From Impatiens glandulifera (Eukaryota > Streptophyta > Magnoliopsida > Ericales > Balsaminaceae), in assembly GCF_907164915.1 (NCBI RefSeq), contig NC_061862.1, forward strand, positions 60,203,068-60,267,067: a stretch of DNA of 64,000 nucleotides, written 5' to 3'. Below are positions 14,369 through 26,577 of the stretch, piece after piece. The notes under the pieces are model-generated. The model searched no databases, was not told the DNA's origin, and was given only the letters and a program-made list of their open reading frames with translations. Each line of letters starts with the position of its first letter. The first letter of the stretch is position 1. The position numbers were made by a program, and so were the translations under genes.

Positions 14369-14645
14369 TGTAGACACTCATTTTTTACACATCAACTTTT
14401 ATAGTTTATAAACAATTATTTTTGAAATAATTGAATTTTCAAGAAAAGTTAATTTTGGATTTCAATAAAGTTAAGGTGATATTTGACTTAAGTTATAAAA
14501 ATACATAAGTTTTGTCATATTTAATATATTTAAGGAGTTTTATTATTTAATCTCACCTCAAATAATAAAATAATTTTTTTTTTAAAAAGGAAGATGTTTT
14601 TTTTTTCTTTAACGAGATTTTGTTATTTTGTTTTAATAATTTGTT
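14369..14645. repeat. Direct repeat, left copy, starting TGTAGA
   Basis: It starts TGTAGACACTCATTTT and continues through TTGAATTTTCAAGAAAAGTT and AAAGTTAAGGTGATA to a TTTAACGAGA stretch. The same order recurs at 15,217-15,465, 848 bp away, with roughly one difference in ten. A TG-start repeat of this kind resembles the edge of a long terminal repeat. The matching CA end and a target duplication were not found. Confidence 0.6.
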
Positions 14646-14859
14646 TAATAAGGTTTTCTTAATTAAATATATTTTTATGTATAAGAGTTTTAATTAAATC
14701 ACCTTAGATATATGATAAAAACAAAATAATAAGGTTTTTTAACGTAAAAACATTTTTATAATTCACTAACGAATTTATCGAATTTATTTTTGTTAAATTT
14801 GTAAATTAGATTAATTAGTTTAGTTAAATAAAATCTTTTTGATATAAGACTAAATATTT

Positions 14860-14965
14860 TTTGAGTATAAGACTAAGTCAAGATGTGTATTCACGTACAA
14901 TCCAAAGACTAAGCGATGTGCGTATAAATATAGTTGAAACAACTAGGTTTAATCTACACGATCGA
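14860..14965. repeat. Inverted copy of the 15,730-15,800 unit
   Basis: AGATGTGTATTCACGTACAAT at about 14,880 is nearly the reverse complement of ATTGTACGTGAGTACACATC at about 15,769. The similarity continues through GTATAAATATAGTTGAAA on one side and GGCTATATCAATACAC on the other. The two form an inverted pair about 0.9 kb apart. Confidence 0.5.
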
Positions 14966-15216
14966 TAAACTAGGAGCGATGTACATTCTAAACAAAGGCG
15001 AATCGTCAACAAGTGTATGATAAACCAACTTTAAAAATGAAGAGTAATTACATGAGTCTCCCCGATAGACTTGTCATTTTGTTATCTTTTCATTTAATGA
15101 ATCTGAAATAAACTATAAAATTGGAAATTTTCAAAACGCAATGCCTATGTTCAAGCTTGGGCATTCATTTTTTTAAACCGATTGATTTCTATAAATTTTG
15201 TCCAAAGGGGGCATTC

Positions 15217-15465
15217 TGTAGAAACTCATTTTCACTCCCAATTTTTTATAGTTCATAAACGACTATTTTTGAAATAGTTGAATTTTCAAGAAAAGTTAAT
15301 TTCGGATTTCAATAAAGTTAAGGTGATAATTGACCTAAGTTATAGAAATGCAAGGGTTTTGTCATACTTAATATATTTAAGGAATTTTATCATTTAAACT
15401 CACCTTAAATAATAAAATAATTTTTTTTAAAGATTTTGTTTAACGAGAGTACACATCCTGACTTA
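15217..15465. repeat. Direct repeat, right copy, starting TGTAGA
   Basis: Second copy of the 14,369-14,645 unit, starting TGTAGAAACTCATTTT. It is the left edge of the tandem-repeat-rich block that runs to about 18,700. Confidence 0.6.
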
Positions 15466-15845
15466 GTTTGTTGATTGAGTTTTACTTGGTATTGATATAT
15501 CGCTCCTGATCTCAGTGTGTTGACTTTATGCATTTAGAATATAAATCGTTCATGGTTTGTTGATCGCATTGATTGACACATGGTTATTTGACTATATTGT
15601 TACACAGCTCGCCTAACTTTTGAATTGTACATGAGTATACATATTGACTTAGTTTTCTGATTGTGTTTATATCGGTTTGGGATATACATCATTCCGGTCA
15701 ATCGATCACATAGATCGGCACCTAGTTATTTCGGCTATATCAATACACACCTCGTCTAACCTTTATATTGTACGTGAGTACACATCCTAACTTAATTTGC
15801 TAATTGTGTTCATTTGGTTCCTCTCATTGGGGAGAAAAAATTAAC
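15440..15845. repeat. Imperfect tandem repeat, three ~145-180 bp units
   Basis: The start AGTACACATCCTGACTTAGT recurs in variant form near 15,450, 15,630 and 15,776. Each is followed by TTG.TTGTGTTY-type sequence, and the first two by a GATCGCATTGAT / GATCACATAGAT block. It is non-coding. Confidence 0.6.
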
Positions 15846-15849
15846 GTTT

Positions 15850-17035
15850 ATTTTATAATGAACCAATCGTCTTTGATTGAAGTTTAAATGAATTTGTGAT
15901 AACATCAATCGCCTTCAGTTGGGTTGAAGATTACACGTCCAATCGTCTGTGATTGAAGTTTAGGATGAAATCAATTGCCTTTAATTGAAGTGGAGATAAA
16001 CCAATCATCTTTAACTGAAGTTTAAGATGAAATCAATTGTCTTTAATTGAAGTTTTGGATGAAACCAAATGTCTGTGATTTAATTTTAGGATGAAATCAA
16101 TCATCTTTGATTGAAGTTAAAGGTAAAACCAATCGTCTTTGATTGAAGTTTAAATAGAAATCAATCGTCTTTGATTGAATTTTAAGATGAAACTAATCGT
16201 CTTTGATTGAAGTTAAAAATGGAACCAATCACCTTCGATTGAAGTTTAGAAGAAACCAATCGTTTTTTATTGAAATTTGAGAAGAAATCAATCGTCTTTG
16301 ATTGAAGTTTGGATGAAACCAATCGCCTTCGATTGAAATTTAGATGAAACCAATCGTCTCTGATAGAGGTTTAGAAGAAACCAATCGTCTTTGATTGAAG
16401 TTTGAGAAGAAACCAATCGTCTTTGATTGAAGTTTAGGATGAAACCAATCGCCTTTGAGTTAAAAGATGAAATCAACCGCCTTCAATTAGAGTTTAAAAT
16501 GAAACCAATCGCCTTCGATTGAAGTTTAGATTAAACCAATCACCTCAGATTGAAGATTAGAAGAAACTAATCGTCTTTGATTGAAGTTTGAGAAGAAACC
16601 AATCGTCTTTGATTGAAATTTAGGATGAAACCAATCGTCTTCGATTGAAGTTTAAGATGAAATTAATCACCTTCTATTGAAGTTTAAGATGAATTCAATT
16701 GCCTTCGATTGAAGTTTAAAAAGAAACCAACCGTCTTTGATTGAAGTTTAAAAATGGAGTCAATCGCCTTCGATTGAAGTGAAAAAATAAATCAATCGAC
16801 TTCAATTGAAGTTTAAAGATGAAATCAATCGCCTTCGATTGTAGTTTAAATAAAATCAATCGCCTTCGATTGTAGTTTGAAATGGAATCAATCGCTTTCG
16901 ATTGAAGTTTGAAACGTAATCAATTGCTTTCGATTGAGGTTTAGATGAAACCAATTGACTTCGATTACAGTTTAAAATGAAATCTATCACTTTTGATTGA
17001 AGTTGAAACCCATCGCCTTCGATTGAGTTTTTGAA
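15850..17035. repeat. Minisatellite of ~32-35 bp palindromic units
   Basis: More than 30 degenerate units follow the pattern AAACCAATCGNCTTNGATTGAAGTTTRRGATG. Typical spacing is 32-35 bp, for example 16,381 to 16,413. Each unit holds a short inverted repeat, CAATCG-CCTT-CGATTG in the best copies, so single-stranded DNA or RNA would fold into a row of small hairpins. Because the unit is often close to 33 bases, minus-strand frames stay open for 60-120 codons and read as repetitive peptides. I regard these as by-products of the repeat. Minisatellites of this kind are common inside long LTRs of Ogre/Tat elements. Confidence 0.9.
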
Positions 17036-17884
17036 ACAATCTTTAAAGTCGGTTTCGTACTTCCTTCCTTGGAGTGTAACGAGAGGATACTGCATGCAAC
17101 CGATATTCTTCGAGATTAATGTCATCGCTTTAGGGACTTGTCTTTTGCCGTGATGTTTCGCCCTAAGTTTTTTTTCGAGAGAATCGTTCGCTCGAATGTT
17201 TAATCTTTCAACCATGCATCATGAGGTTGAGTCTCAATTCTCAAATTCAGAGGTCGGCATGCTTCAGATTCTAAGGCATTGTGATGTTTCTATACTCAAG
17301 ATATATTTAATAGAATCAATACATTCTTATTCTTGCATTGGAAATTAGACAACAGACTAGATGAACAACAAATGGTGATTTCAATATTTCAACCTCTGTG
17401 AGTATTGTTCTATTTTCTTCGGCCTAGCTCTTTTCTTAATGACCGTGGTGTATCTGATAGACTTAAACACTTTGTTCTTACATGGAAATTAAACAAAATC
17501 TGAATGAACAACAACAGTATTATGCTTCATATCTCAACCAACACAATCTTGTTTGATTGATTTATTTTTTACTTGAGGTCTTAGATATTTACAGTTGACC
17601 TCTAGTTGAGACGAGACATCTCCTTTGTTGATGACATGGTTTCAAGTTTGGACATTTATCTTTTATGAGCTCTCTCTTAAACATCAACTATTTAAGATTT
17701 CATCTGGGCTTGAGATAGATCCATTTGCAAAGCGCTTTACTCGGATACCACCAGTTACATCGACTCGTCAAAAGACATCCGTTGGGGAGAAATGCCTTTT
17801 ACCGCATCCCTACTTATTTCATGGGTACGCTCTTCAGTTTGCCTGACACTAGAAAGGTTTAAGAGTCTAACTCGTTTTTATCTT
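17036..17884. other. Repeat-block segment with a weak internal duplication
   Basis: No convincing gene. A phrase built on CATGGAAATTAAACAAAATC and a following GAATGAACAACAA occurs near 17,338 and again near 17,485, about 148 bp apart, suggesting an old tandem duplication. A 73-codon plus-strand frame at 17,625-17,846 has no recognisable motif and lies within this repetitive block. Confidence 0.4.
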
Positions 17885-18705
17885 CCAAAAATGACTTTAG
17901 TATCGATATAGGGGTTGATTATTTTGGATAGATTTGTGATCCCAAGTTCTCGTTGGCTTGAACTTTGTGAGGATTTATTTGTTCCATCCCAAGAATAGAC
18001 TTGTTGGAGATTTTATTTTGATTGGGACCGAGCTCGTGATAAGCTACCTACGTATTCTCATAAAAGGAGAAATCATGTCTGAATGTAGTTTCGAAATTGT
18101 ATTACAGATAGATCGTGATTCCGCATTTCGTTGATGATGAAATCTTAAGTTTCTGTTGGAATGACAATTGATTGTGGAAATTTTTAAGTGTATGTTGGAA
18201 TGACAATTGACTTAAACTGGGAAATTTCTTAAGTGTCTGCTGGAGTGGCAATTGACTTAAAACTGAGGAAATTTCTCAAGTGTCTACTGGAGTGACAATT
18301 GACTTAATTAAGGCTTGGGAAATTTCTTAAGTGTCTACTAGAGGGACAATTGAATTAAGATTGGGGATGTGATGATTTATTTTCATCTTTTCAAAAATGT
18401 CTCTAGTGTTGACATAGAGTTTGGTTATTTTGAGTTTATTAGGACCGAACTCATGATAAACTGCCTACGTATTCTCAAATTAGGTCCGAACGTAGTTCCG
18501 AAATTGTATCACGGATAGATCTTGATTCCACATTTCGTTGAGGATCAACATACGTGTTTGTTGGGGGATTACTAGATGTTCAATCTCTTGTGTGAACCGC
18601 TGGGAATTGTTTTTATCACTCAATTCTGACCAAATCCATGATAGGCTGCCTACGTACTCTCATAACAAGAAGAGATTAGGTATAAACGTAGTTCAGTTCT
18701 TGTGA
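17885..18705. repeat. Ogre/Tat-like LTR repeat block with CTGCCTACGTA units
   Basis: Three units contain CTGCCTACGTA or CTACCTACGTA followed by TCTCA and, about 20-35 bases later, ACGTAGTTC or a variant (near 18,045, 18,450 and 18,645). I remember this pair as frequent in long LTRs of plant Ogre/Tat-type Ty3 elements. Between the first two units (about 18,130-18,360) are five tandem units of ~50 bp built on AAGTGTCTRCTGGAGTGRCAATTGACTTAA. No gag or pol domain is present. The whole 15,217-18,705 stretch may therefore be one LTR or LTR fragment. That assignment is an inference. Confidence 0.5.
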
Positions 18706-18707
18706 AG

Positions 18708-19620
18708 TTAAAAACTGCTTGGGATGAGAAAAACACATTTGTGACCTCTTGAATTAACTGAGTCAATGCACTCATTGGCTATTAATACAACATCATATAT
18801 TTGACGACTTTTGAGGTACGTCATCTGATTACTAAATATGACTGTCTCTAATACCTTTCTTAATCTGTTGACCAGACATTTTGCGACAATCTTATAAAAA
18901 GATGAAACGAGACTAATAAGCCTAAAGTTCTTCACATCAATAAACCATGGAGCTTTACGAATAAGACATATCAAATTAGAGTTCCAACTCTTATCAAATG
19001 TTGAAAAATGATCAACTGCTTCCATAATTCTCATCTTAAGAAAATGCCACGCAAGCCAAAGTAATTTGTCGCATCCCAGCGCTTTATCAATTCTGCATTC
19101 CTTAATGACCTAATCAACATTTTCTAACGAAAATCGAGCCTCCAACATATCTTTTTGCGCTAAACTAATTGAATAAAAAATAATAGCATTTAATTTAGGT
19201 CTAACCTTAAATGACTCTTTAAACAAACTCTTATAAAATTTGACAATACTCGTAGAAATTTCTGGTTCACTATTATGAAAGTCCCCTTCAATCGGGATCA
19301 AAAATTAATTGCATTAGTCCTTGCTTGCGAGTTAGAGATCTCATGGGAAAATTTGGTGTTTCTATCTTCGACTTTTAACTATGTAGCTATACTTCGTCGG
19401 CGTGCCCCAATCTCCCCTTACAATATCGATTAACTTACTAACAATGTGAATCCGAGAACTAATCTCCTCAACGAAGAGCTCACGAATCTCTTCGACCCCA
19501 TCAATAACATTAATTTAATTACACAGGTCATTAATTTTAACACAAAATAAAGTTTGATCCCTACCAACCAACTTTTGAAAACCTTAAGTAGATATTTCAT
19601 TACACACGTCATTGATATTA
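18708..19620 (-). pseudogene. LINE ORF2 fragment: linker and N-terminal reverse transcriptase
   Basis: The minus strand encodes, in order and in shifted frames, a linker with FYKSLFKESFKVRP and LEARFSLENVD (19,301-19,110), a DKALGCDKLLWLAWHFLK block (about 19,090-19,035) matching the plant LINE pattern D-K-A-P-G-P-D-G, and RT motifs FRLISLVSSFYKIVAKCLVNRL and SNQMTYLKSRQIYD (19,034-18,708). These are RT blocks 0-2 of an L1-type ORF2. The catalytic Y-x-D-D block and everything after it are missing. The coding similarity stops at about 18,710, exactly where the tandem-repeat block begins. Stops and frameshifts show it is dead. Confidence 0.85.
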
Positions 19621-20478
19621 TAATGTTATATTTTATAATGTCTCATTAAATAATTTTGACATTTGAAGTACTAGATATTAAGTTTTATTATTCATTTTCA
19701 CAATTAGAAAGGGAGTAAGAGATTCATACATGATACGATAGCCCTTACAGGAAGAGACGAAGGGAGAGATATTTTTTTATTTATTATTATTTGTTTTTAC
19801 ATGGGTCTTCTAATTCTCAGGCATCCCCTGCATATACATATACATGAAAGTGTACTAAAAGTAACAAAGATTTAACCCTAAGCATTGCAAAAAGGCATGC
19901 AGCATAAGACAGACCTGGCTCTCATTTTCTCTCTAAGTTGTGGCATGAAGTCCTTGATGAAGCTTTTAGTTTAAAAAAAGAAGATAATTCTCACTTTACA
20001 GTTTAAACACAAGTCATTCTACATGCTTGTCACAAAAAAATTATTCACAAAATGATTAGATTATAATAAATAAATCTGGTTCATCATAAAAATATTAATT
20101 TCTAAATACAATCTCAATGAAGAGATTTTTAAAATAACATTTTAAGTTCATATTTGTCAATATTTCACCAACTCACAAAATGACTTTGCAAAACAACCAT
20201 ATCAATATTTCACCAACTAACAAAAGGACTTATCAAAACAACCCAATAGTTTATCAAAAAAGTCTTTGCAAAATGAAAACAAATCTTCAATAAAACAAAA
20301 TGCAACCATGGTGCAATAAAATTAGGTTTTTCATATATGAAAATCACCAAAAACATTATTTCTGTAATTGAAGAGAGTTATGCCAAAAACGGGAATGTTT
20401 GTGAAAGAAAAAAAATATCACTCAAAACATAAATAATATAAACTGTACAATTTCAAAGCCAATTATTCTCATAAATAT
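19621..20478. other. Intergenic, downstream of the anthranilate synthase gene
   Basis: No gene. A short direct repeat, ATCAATATTTCACCAACT plus ACAAAA.GACTT, occurs at about 20,157 and 20,204. Confidence 0.5.
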
Positions 20479-20498
20479 TTTATTGAAATAAAAGTGTT

Positions 20499-23400
20499 TC
20501 AAGATTTATCGACAAAACAGGACTCTGCCAAGTCGATTGCACGGGCAAGAGCGGCAGCTTTATTCTCACATTCTCTCTGCTCATCGTTAGGATCACTGTC
20601 GGCCACAATTCCAGCCCCGGCTTGAAGATGAGCAACCCAGTCCCGACGTCTGGTCGAGTCCTTGTATGAGTACATGGTGTCGTGTCGCATTCCTGTAGGG
20701 AATACGATCGTCCGCAATGCAAGTGCGATATCCATATCACCTGTGAACGAGATTCCACCGAATCCTCCACTATAAGGCCCACGCCTGTTCACTTCCAGCT
20801 TATCAATCAATTCCATGGCTTTTACCTGCTTATTATTAGGTTAAAAGCTAAAATTATATTAACTTATAAAATTCTACAGTAAAAATTCATTGTTTATCAA
20901 GCTAAAGCAGTTTTTGTAATTGGGAGACGAAGAAGAGACCTTTGGAGCTCCACTAACTGTTCCAACAGGTAATGCAGCTCGAAGTGCATCCCAGTTTGTT
21001 AAATGGTCAAGTAACTCTCCTGTAACCTGCAAAAGAAGAATAAACAATTTATAGGCTTTGATATGTACTCTATCTAATATTTTGCAAAATGGGCTGTTTT
21101 GGTATTACATTTAAATTGTCTCAATTATGAACTAAAAAATCTACACTTGTCAATGATCAAGAACATCATCCAGAAATGAATTTTTATATCAAATGAAGCC
21201 AAACATCAGACTAGAATTTGAATTATGATCCATAAAACAATCTTATACCCAAAAAAAATGATTCCCTATCAATTATAAGTTTGATAATTTCTTAATGGAT
21301 TGATAAAATACCAATCTATAAACAGGCTCAATGAGTCACATTGCTTGTAAGTTTACGCAATTAAAACTAAACAAGCTCATAGTACATCTGTACAAACAAA
21401 CAAGACCTCAATACAACTATAAGATTGAATGGAGGAGGTGGAATATATAAGGTTGAAAATGGTCAACTGCAGTGAAGAAGTAAGTTCTTACTGTGGAACT
21501 GATGTGCATGACATGAGAATATCGTTCTATATTCATGAGCTTATCGACTGACACAGAACCAGGTTTGGCGACCTGCCATTTGTAAAATAGCATTAAAACA
21601 CAATACCAATAAACATGAAGAAATCTAGCAGAATGTGTAAGTTACTATATGCAAACGGTAAAATCGAGATTACTTTTCCAACATCATTCCTTCCCAGATC
21701 TACAAGCATAATATGCTCAGCACATTGCTTTTCATCATTCAAAAGTTGCTTTTCCAGCATGTAGTCTTCTTTTGGAGTCTTTCCTCTCCTTGTAGTTCCA
21801 GCAAGAGGTCGATTAATGATCTTTCCCTGTTAAGAAGATTGTGCAAAATTGGTATTCATCATGCAATAAAATGAAGCAGCCATATTGATTTGTAGAATTT
21901 CTTCTTTTTGTATTTATGAAGATGAAATTTTTTCATAGTAAATAACTAAATATAGGAGAATATTAGAAGTCAAGATAAATTTGGCTTATTTATAGTCCAG
22001 CTATTGATATCATTTAAAAGTTGCATACGTTCTTAACGCAGGTAAGAATTTCTGGACTAGATGCGACTAGAATAGACCCTCTGGCCTGCAAGATACAACT
22101 TTAAATAGTGAGGTCAAAAGACAATAATATTATATGGGAAAAAGTGTTAAAAGTGAGTTCAAGCTGACTTGTAAATATGTCATGTATGGACTCGGATTCA
22201 CGATTCTCAAGGCCCTGTAAACTTCAAATGGGTCTGCAAAAGTCCTCCGTTCAAACCGTTGACTTAACACAATCTGGAAGATATCCCCAGCTAGTATATG
22301 TTCTTTAGCCTGCAAGACTGCATTTGTATATTCTTCACTTGTCATATTGGATTTCTCCAAGGAAGGACCAAAAAGATTTGTGCGGAATTTGATTGATCCT
22401 GAAGCCAACCTTGGCCTGCCATTGACAATCAAGTAAAACAAAGGGAATCCCAACGAAAAATAAAACAGTCCAGCAAGAAAATCTCATAATACTCACGGGT
22501 CTATATCATGCACTCTGGACGAAAGAGCTTCCAACCGGTTCATTCCATCCCTATAAGCTTCCTCCACAGAAGGAAAACGATCCCTTTGTACCCAGTGTAT
22601 GACGTACACTTTCTGATGTCATAGAATTTGTCAACCACAAATAGTATCATACATCAACTATGACCAGAATACTCAAGTGTATAAACAAAAATAGCAACAC
22701 ATTCACTTGGGTCACATGAATTATTGAAATTCATTTCAAATAATCCCATTCATCAATCTACTTATCATTCACATCATTCAAATCATCATCGAAAATACAA
22801 AATACCCCTAATATCTTTTTTTACCCAAATAATATTTTCAAGAACCTACATCAAACAAAATTATTTAGAAATAATCACTTGGTATATAACTTGTTATGGA
22901 TACTGTACCCAAATGTGTATGTTTGGTAGAAAGGATATAGTATATAACTTGTTTTAGATTTTTGCATTTCCTTTTAAAATGTGGATGGACAATAGAACAC
23001 TTTTTTCTAACATTAAAGAATGAAAAAAGAATGTACTTCAGAAGAATTAAGATGCTTGAAAGATAATTCATTTCATTCAGGTTTAAAATTCATGACTTGA
23101 AAACAAATAAATAAACATAAATAATAACAAAATGTTAGTTAAGAAAAAAATACTGTCAAAAAGACTTATCACATGCTTTTATAGAAGAGTTGTAAACAGG
23201 AAAGAAGTAAAAACCTTCTCAACATGATCGAAGACAAGAACATCATCGTACAAGCCTAAATGAATATCAGGAAGGTTTCTGTCATCCTCCGGGGCACTAG
23301 AGAATGGAAGCTTTTTATTTTCTACATAACGCACTGTGTCATATGAGAAATAACCGACCAACCCTCCTAAACAAGAAATATGAAAAACAATAAATTAGTG

Positions 23401-26400
23401 GTAAGAATAAACAACGGAAACCTAGAGGTGCTACAAACATCACTATAGTAAATAGATCCTCTCATTACTGTAATTAGATTCTCCATAGAAAGTTCTCTAA
23501 AAAAATGGCGCACATACATCAACATCATCTATAGTAAGTCGACTCTGAAACGGGTTCTGGTTTAGACATACAAATAATTTTAAACTTGAGCAACACAAGT
23601 TTTGGTGTGGGAGTCTGTTAGGACGAAAGGTATGTCAACTTATGCTTCTTACCCTTCTACATCCAACTCTTGCCGTCAACTCTCTCCTAATCTCCATTAC
23701 ATCTCAAAACCTATTCAGCTTTCTCCTTCCAATCCTAATCAGTCACCAATATTGCCTAAAACTAAGAGTTTCAAATGAAGCCTTCATTTGGATGAAGGGA
23801 CGGAATCCATGAAGCAACCGGAAACCTCTATACACAACACACCTTCACTGGTCTCATTTCTACCACATAAAATACACAATCCTGTATATACACCTTTCAT
23901 CTCAATTCTATATTAATTTAGGCTTTCCTTATCTGATTTATGTATTGCTCCAGTTACATTTAAGCCTAATTCTAATAGAAGATATATTACAAGTGATAAA
24001 CGTTGATATAGAATTAGGTTTAAAATCTTGAATTAAATAAACATTATAGATAAAATTGAAGACGAAGATAGAGTTCTTAACATACTAAGAGCACCCTAAA
24101 TAGTATCATAAGAAGAATTATAGATGAGATGAGGATAGAATTCCTAGATGAGAAGAGGGAATCCAATAGATGATAGATAGAGTATCCTCATAGGAGAAAA
24201 TAGAAATTCACTAACTATTTTTAGCGCCTTCAAGCCTTATTTATAGCAACCGCTAACCTAAAACTCTTCTCGTATCATAGTGATTCTCATGGAGTTTGGG
24301 CATTGAAGGAAGTTAAGATTATTGAATTAGTAGCCTGACATGAATTGATTGTGGCAATGGAGGTATTGGATGAAGACAATGTTGTAAGGTTGTACGAGAA
24401 AAACAATTAGAGGAAACAGTTAAGAAAAGAAACTTCTTTAGAAGAGATAATCTGAAAGATATTTCTAGAACAAAATAAGAACCAATGTTCTTGTGATTGA
24501 ATTATTTTCTGATACTTTACAACCAGGGAATGCATGATAATATGAAGGACAATAAAGAAAAACATAATAATTAAAATATTGGAAAGAAAAAGAGATTACA
24601 AGAAGAAAACTAGTCTTTAGGAATAAAACAAATGTTATAAATGGTGATGGGAATGAATCTAATTTCTATAAGTAAATTGTAATTAAGATTGCAACAGGAA
24701 ATGACAAACGAATGAATGTAGCTTAACCAAATTATGAAGGATATTGTGTCATGATCTTTCAGGAACTCTCCTTAATTAACCCCACCAAGAAGTCTCAAAA
24801 AAACTCACACCCATATCTTGCAATTTTCCCTTTCATCTCGAGGACTCCAAATGATGTTTAATATGGTTTGTGTTGGCAAAACTCAAGACAATATCCTTAT
24901 TGTGGTAAGTATCCTTTGTATCAACAATAGTGATGTTTTCAATGGAATAACATCAACAAAATTTGGTTCATTTGTTGATCAGTTGAAGGTCTTGCTATCT
25001 TAACCAGCATGACATGGCAATGCCCACTTCAGCCTAAATAGTAGGACCAACATTCTAGCTAATTCCACCACAATCAAAGATGTGATTTAACTCACCTAAC
25101 GAAGTTGTCCATTAGGAAGTTTTTAGCATCATTAATAACATTGTGTCTTCTGTATAAATCATATGGAAATTGAATTGTTCTTTATGTCCCTAGGACCATT
25201 GTCCCAGTTAGCAGTTTGGGAGGTTTTGCAATTTGACACTCCCCTTATATTCGAAATGCATGTAACAATTTAGTTCCTATTAAAATACATTTTATTTTTA
25301 GCAAAAGAATACAAAGTTGATTTTCAAAACTTCTTTTATAAAGCACTCATATAAATCAACCTTCTAAAGCAAATTATTTTAAATAAAGCACCAAGTTTCC
25401 AAACATGCTAGATCATATCTGCACATAATTGCAATTTGCAACAAAGAATGATGCATAAGATGAAGGATTCTGAGATCCAACTCTATCTAAATAAGAATGT
25501 TAGCATCATAAGGGCTTCATCAACAGATAAAATTTAACATCAGAACAATGGTATCCTTTATATGTTTATAACTTATGCTTAAGATGCAGAACTATTCCAG
25601 ACGATGTGATTATGCTTATTGCATTCAGAACATAAAGCCGGAAACTGAAACTAGGCCATACCACAAAATGCCCCAGGAAGCTCATCAACAAGTTGAGGTT
25701 CCCATTGCTCCATAAATTTTCGAGGAATGGTCATAGGATCTTCTGCAAACTCCTCTGTCTTCCTCCCTTCCTGATGATCCATAAGTGTCACCAGATGTCC
25801 TTTAGCGACTAGTTCCATACACGGTTGAGCTCCAATTACACTATACCGTCCCTAACACGATTAATTCCACAATCAGAAGAGCTGGAAACAGTTGGCTATA
25901 AGAAATGGAATCAAAATAAGGCAATAGGGAAGAAAAAAAGTAAGAAAGGTCCCAAACAAAAAGTTTGAGACTTACAACATTGGATGCCTGTAGGCCAGGC
26001 TCCACGGATTCGAACAGGAAGCTGGGAGCATCTCTGTCATCTTCCTTGACCAAGCAACGGTAAGCCAGCACCGGGGTCAGGTGATCAGAGAATATAGTCC
26101 GATAAAGCGGGATCAAATTCCCATTCTTTGCAGCTTCTTTGAACTTGGTCAAATTGTTGACTGCCCACAAAAGAAAAACACAAATCTCCGTTACCCAGTT
26201 CATCCACTAGCAGGAGCAATGTGGCACATCCACATGCACTTATAACAAAAAAACAGTTGGAAATTGATCATTTATGAAAGGGATGTTTTTTTTTTTCAAT
26301 TGTGAACCTATTTAAGATTTTCAATACCCACCCTCATTACAAAATTCAGCCTTGCATTAAACTCTGCTGGACAGAAAGGGAGGTGGGCAGACATACCTGG

Positions 26401-26577
26401 TAATGGGGATTGAACTGATGAACATGTGACAGTATGGATGCGGGAGATGCGGAGAGGTTGGCGGGTGGAGGCAATGGAAAGACGGCAGCCGGTGGGAAAA
26501 GAGATGCGGCGGGTGGAGGAAGTAGCAGTTTGGAGGTGGGAGAGAAGCGTAGGCGAAGAGAGAGCTAGGGTTTCCAT
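20499..26577 (-). CDS. ASA1: Anthranilate synthase alpha subunit, plastid, 11 exons
   Basis: It makes anthranilate from chorismate with ammonia supplied by the beta subunit; this is the first tryptophan-branch step, in plastids. Exons on the minus strand: 26577-26397, 26160-25976, 25851-25662, 23366-23215, 22612-22497, 22415-22169, 22085-22029, 21826-21674, 21572-21492, 21026-20940, 20825-20499. Together they give 1,776 nt and 591 residues in one continuous frame, normal for plant TrpE. Residues 1-60 are rich in Ser, Thr and Arg with almost no acidic residues, as in a transit peptide. Then come the N-terminal domain with FLFESVEPG (residues 108-116, the tryptophan feedback region), [18 protein letters not shown] (348-353), [19 protein letters not shown] (ends 483) and [16 protein letters not shown], the chorismate-binding core. 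No upstream in-frame ATG exists. AATAAA lies about 15 nt after the stop. Plants carry several ASA copies, so ASA1 versus ASA2 is not settled. Confidence 0.96.
23367..25661 (-). other. Intron 3 of the anthranilate synthase gene (2.3 kb)
   Basis: Intron between the exon ending in FCG and the exon starting [10 protein letters not shown]. It is far longer than the other nine introns (roughly 80-600 bp). The donor is GTATGG and the acceptor TTTAG. No domain of a mobile element was recognised inside it, and a 61-codon plus-strand frame near 24,818 has no familiar motif. An old insertion is plausible but unproven. Confidence 0.75.

Noticed and set aside
14369..15465. The two TGTAGA repeats as a pair of LTRs of one 1.1 kb element
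   Set aside because: No CA end, primer-binding site, polypurine tract or target duplication could be found around them.
15850..17035. CRISPR-like appearance of regular short palindromic repeats
   Set aside because: Spacers are not unique, units drift in length and sequence, and the genome is a plant's.
16288..17215. Two minus-strand frames of 62 and 119 codons
   Set aside because: They are the ~33 bp minisatellite read as an open frame; peptide repeats follow the DNA repeat and no protein family matches.
17625..17846. 73-codon plus-strand frame
   Set aside because: Lies in the LTR-like repeat block; no motif or splice partner found.
20480..20782. Second 100-codon frame over the last ASA exon
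   Set aside because: Overlaps the ASA exon in another frame, which carries the conserved TrpE C-terminus.
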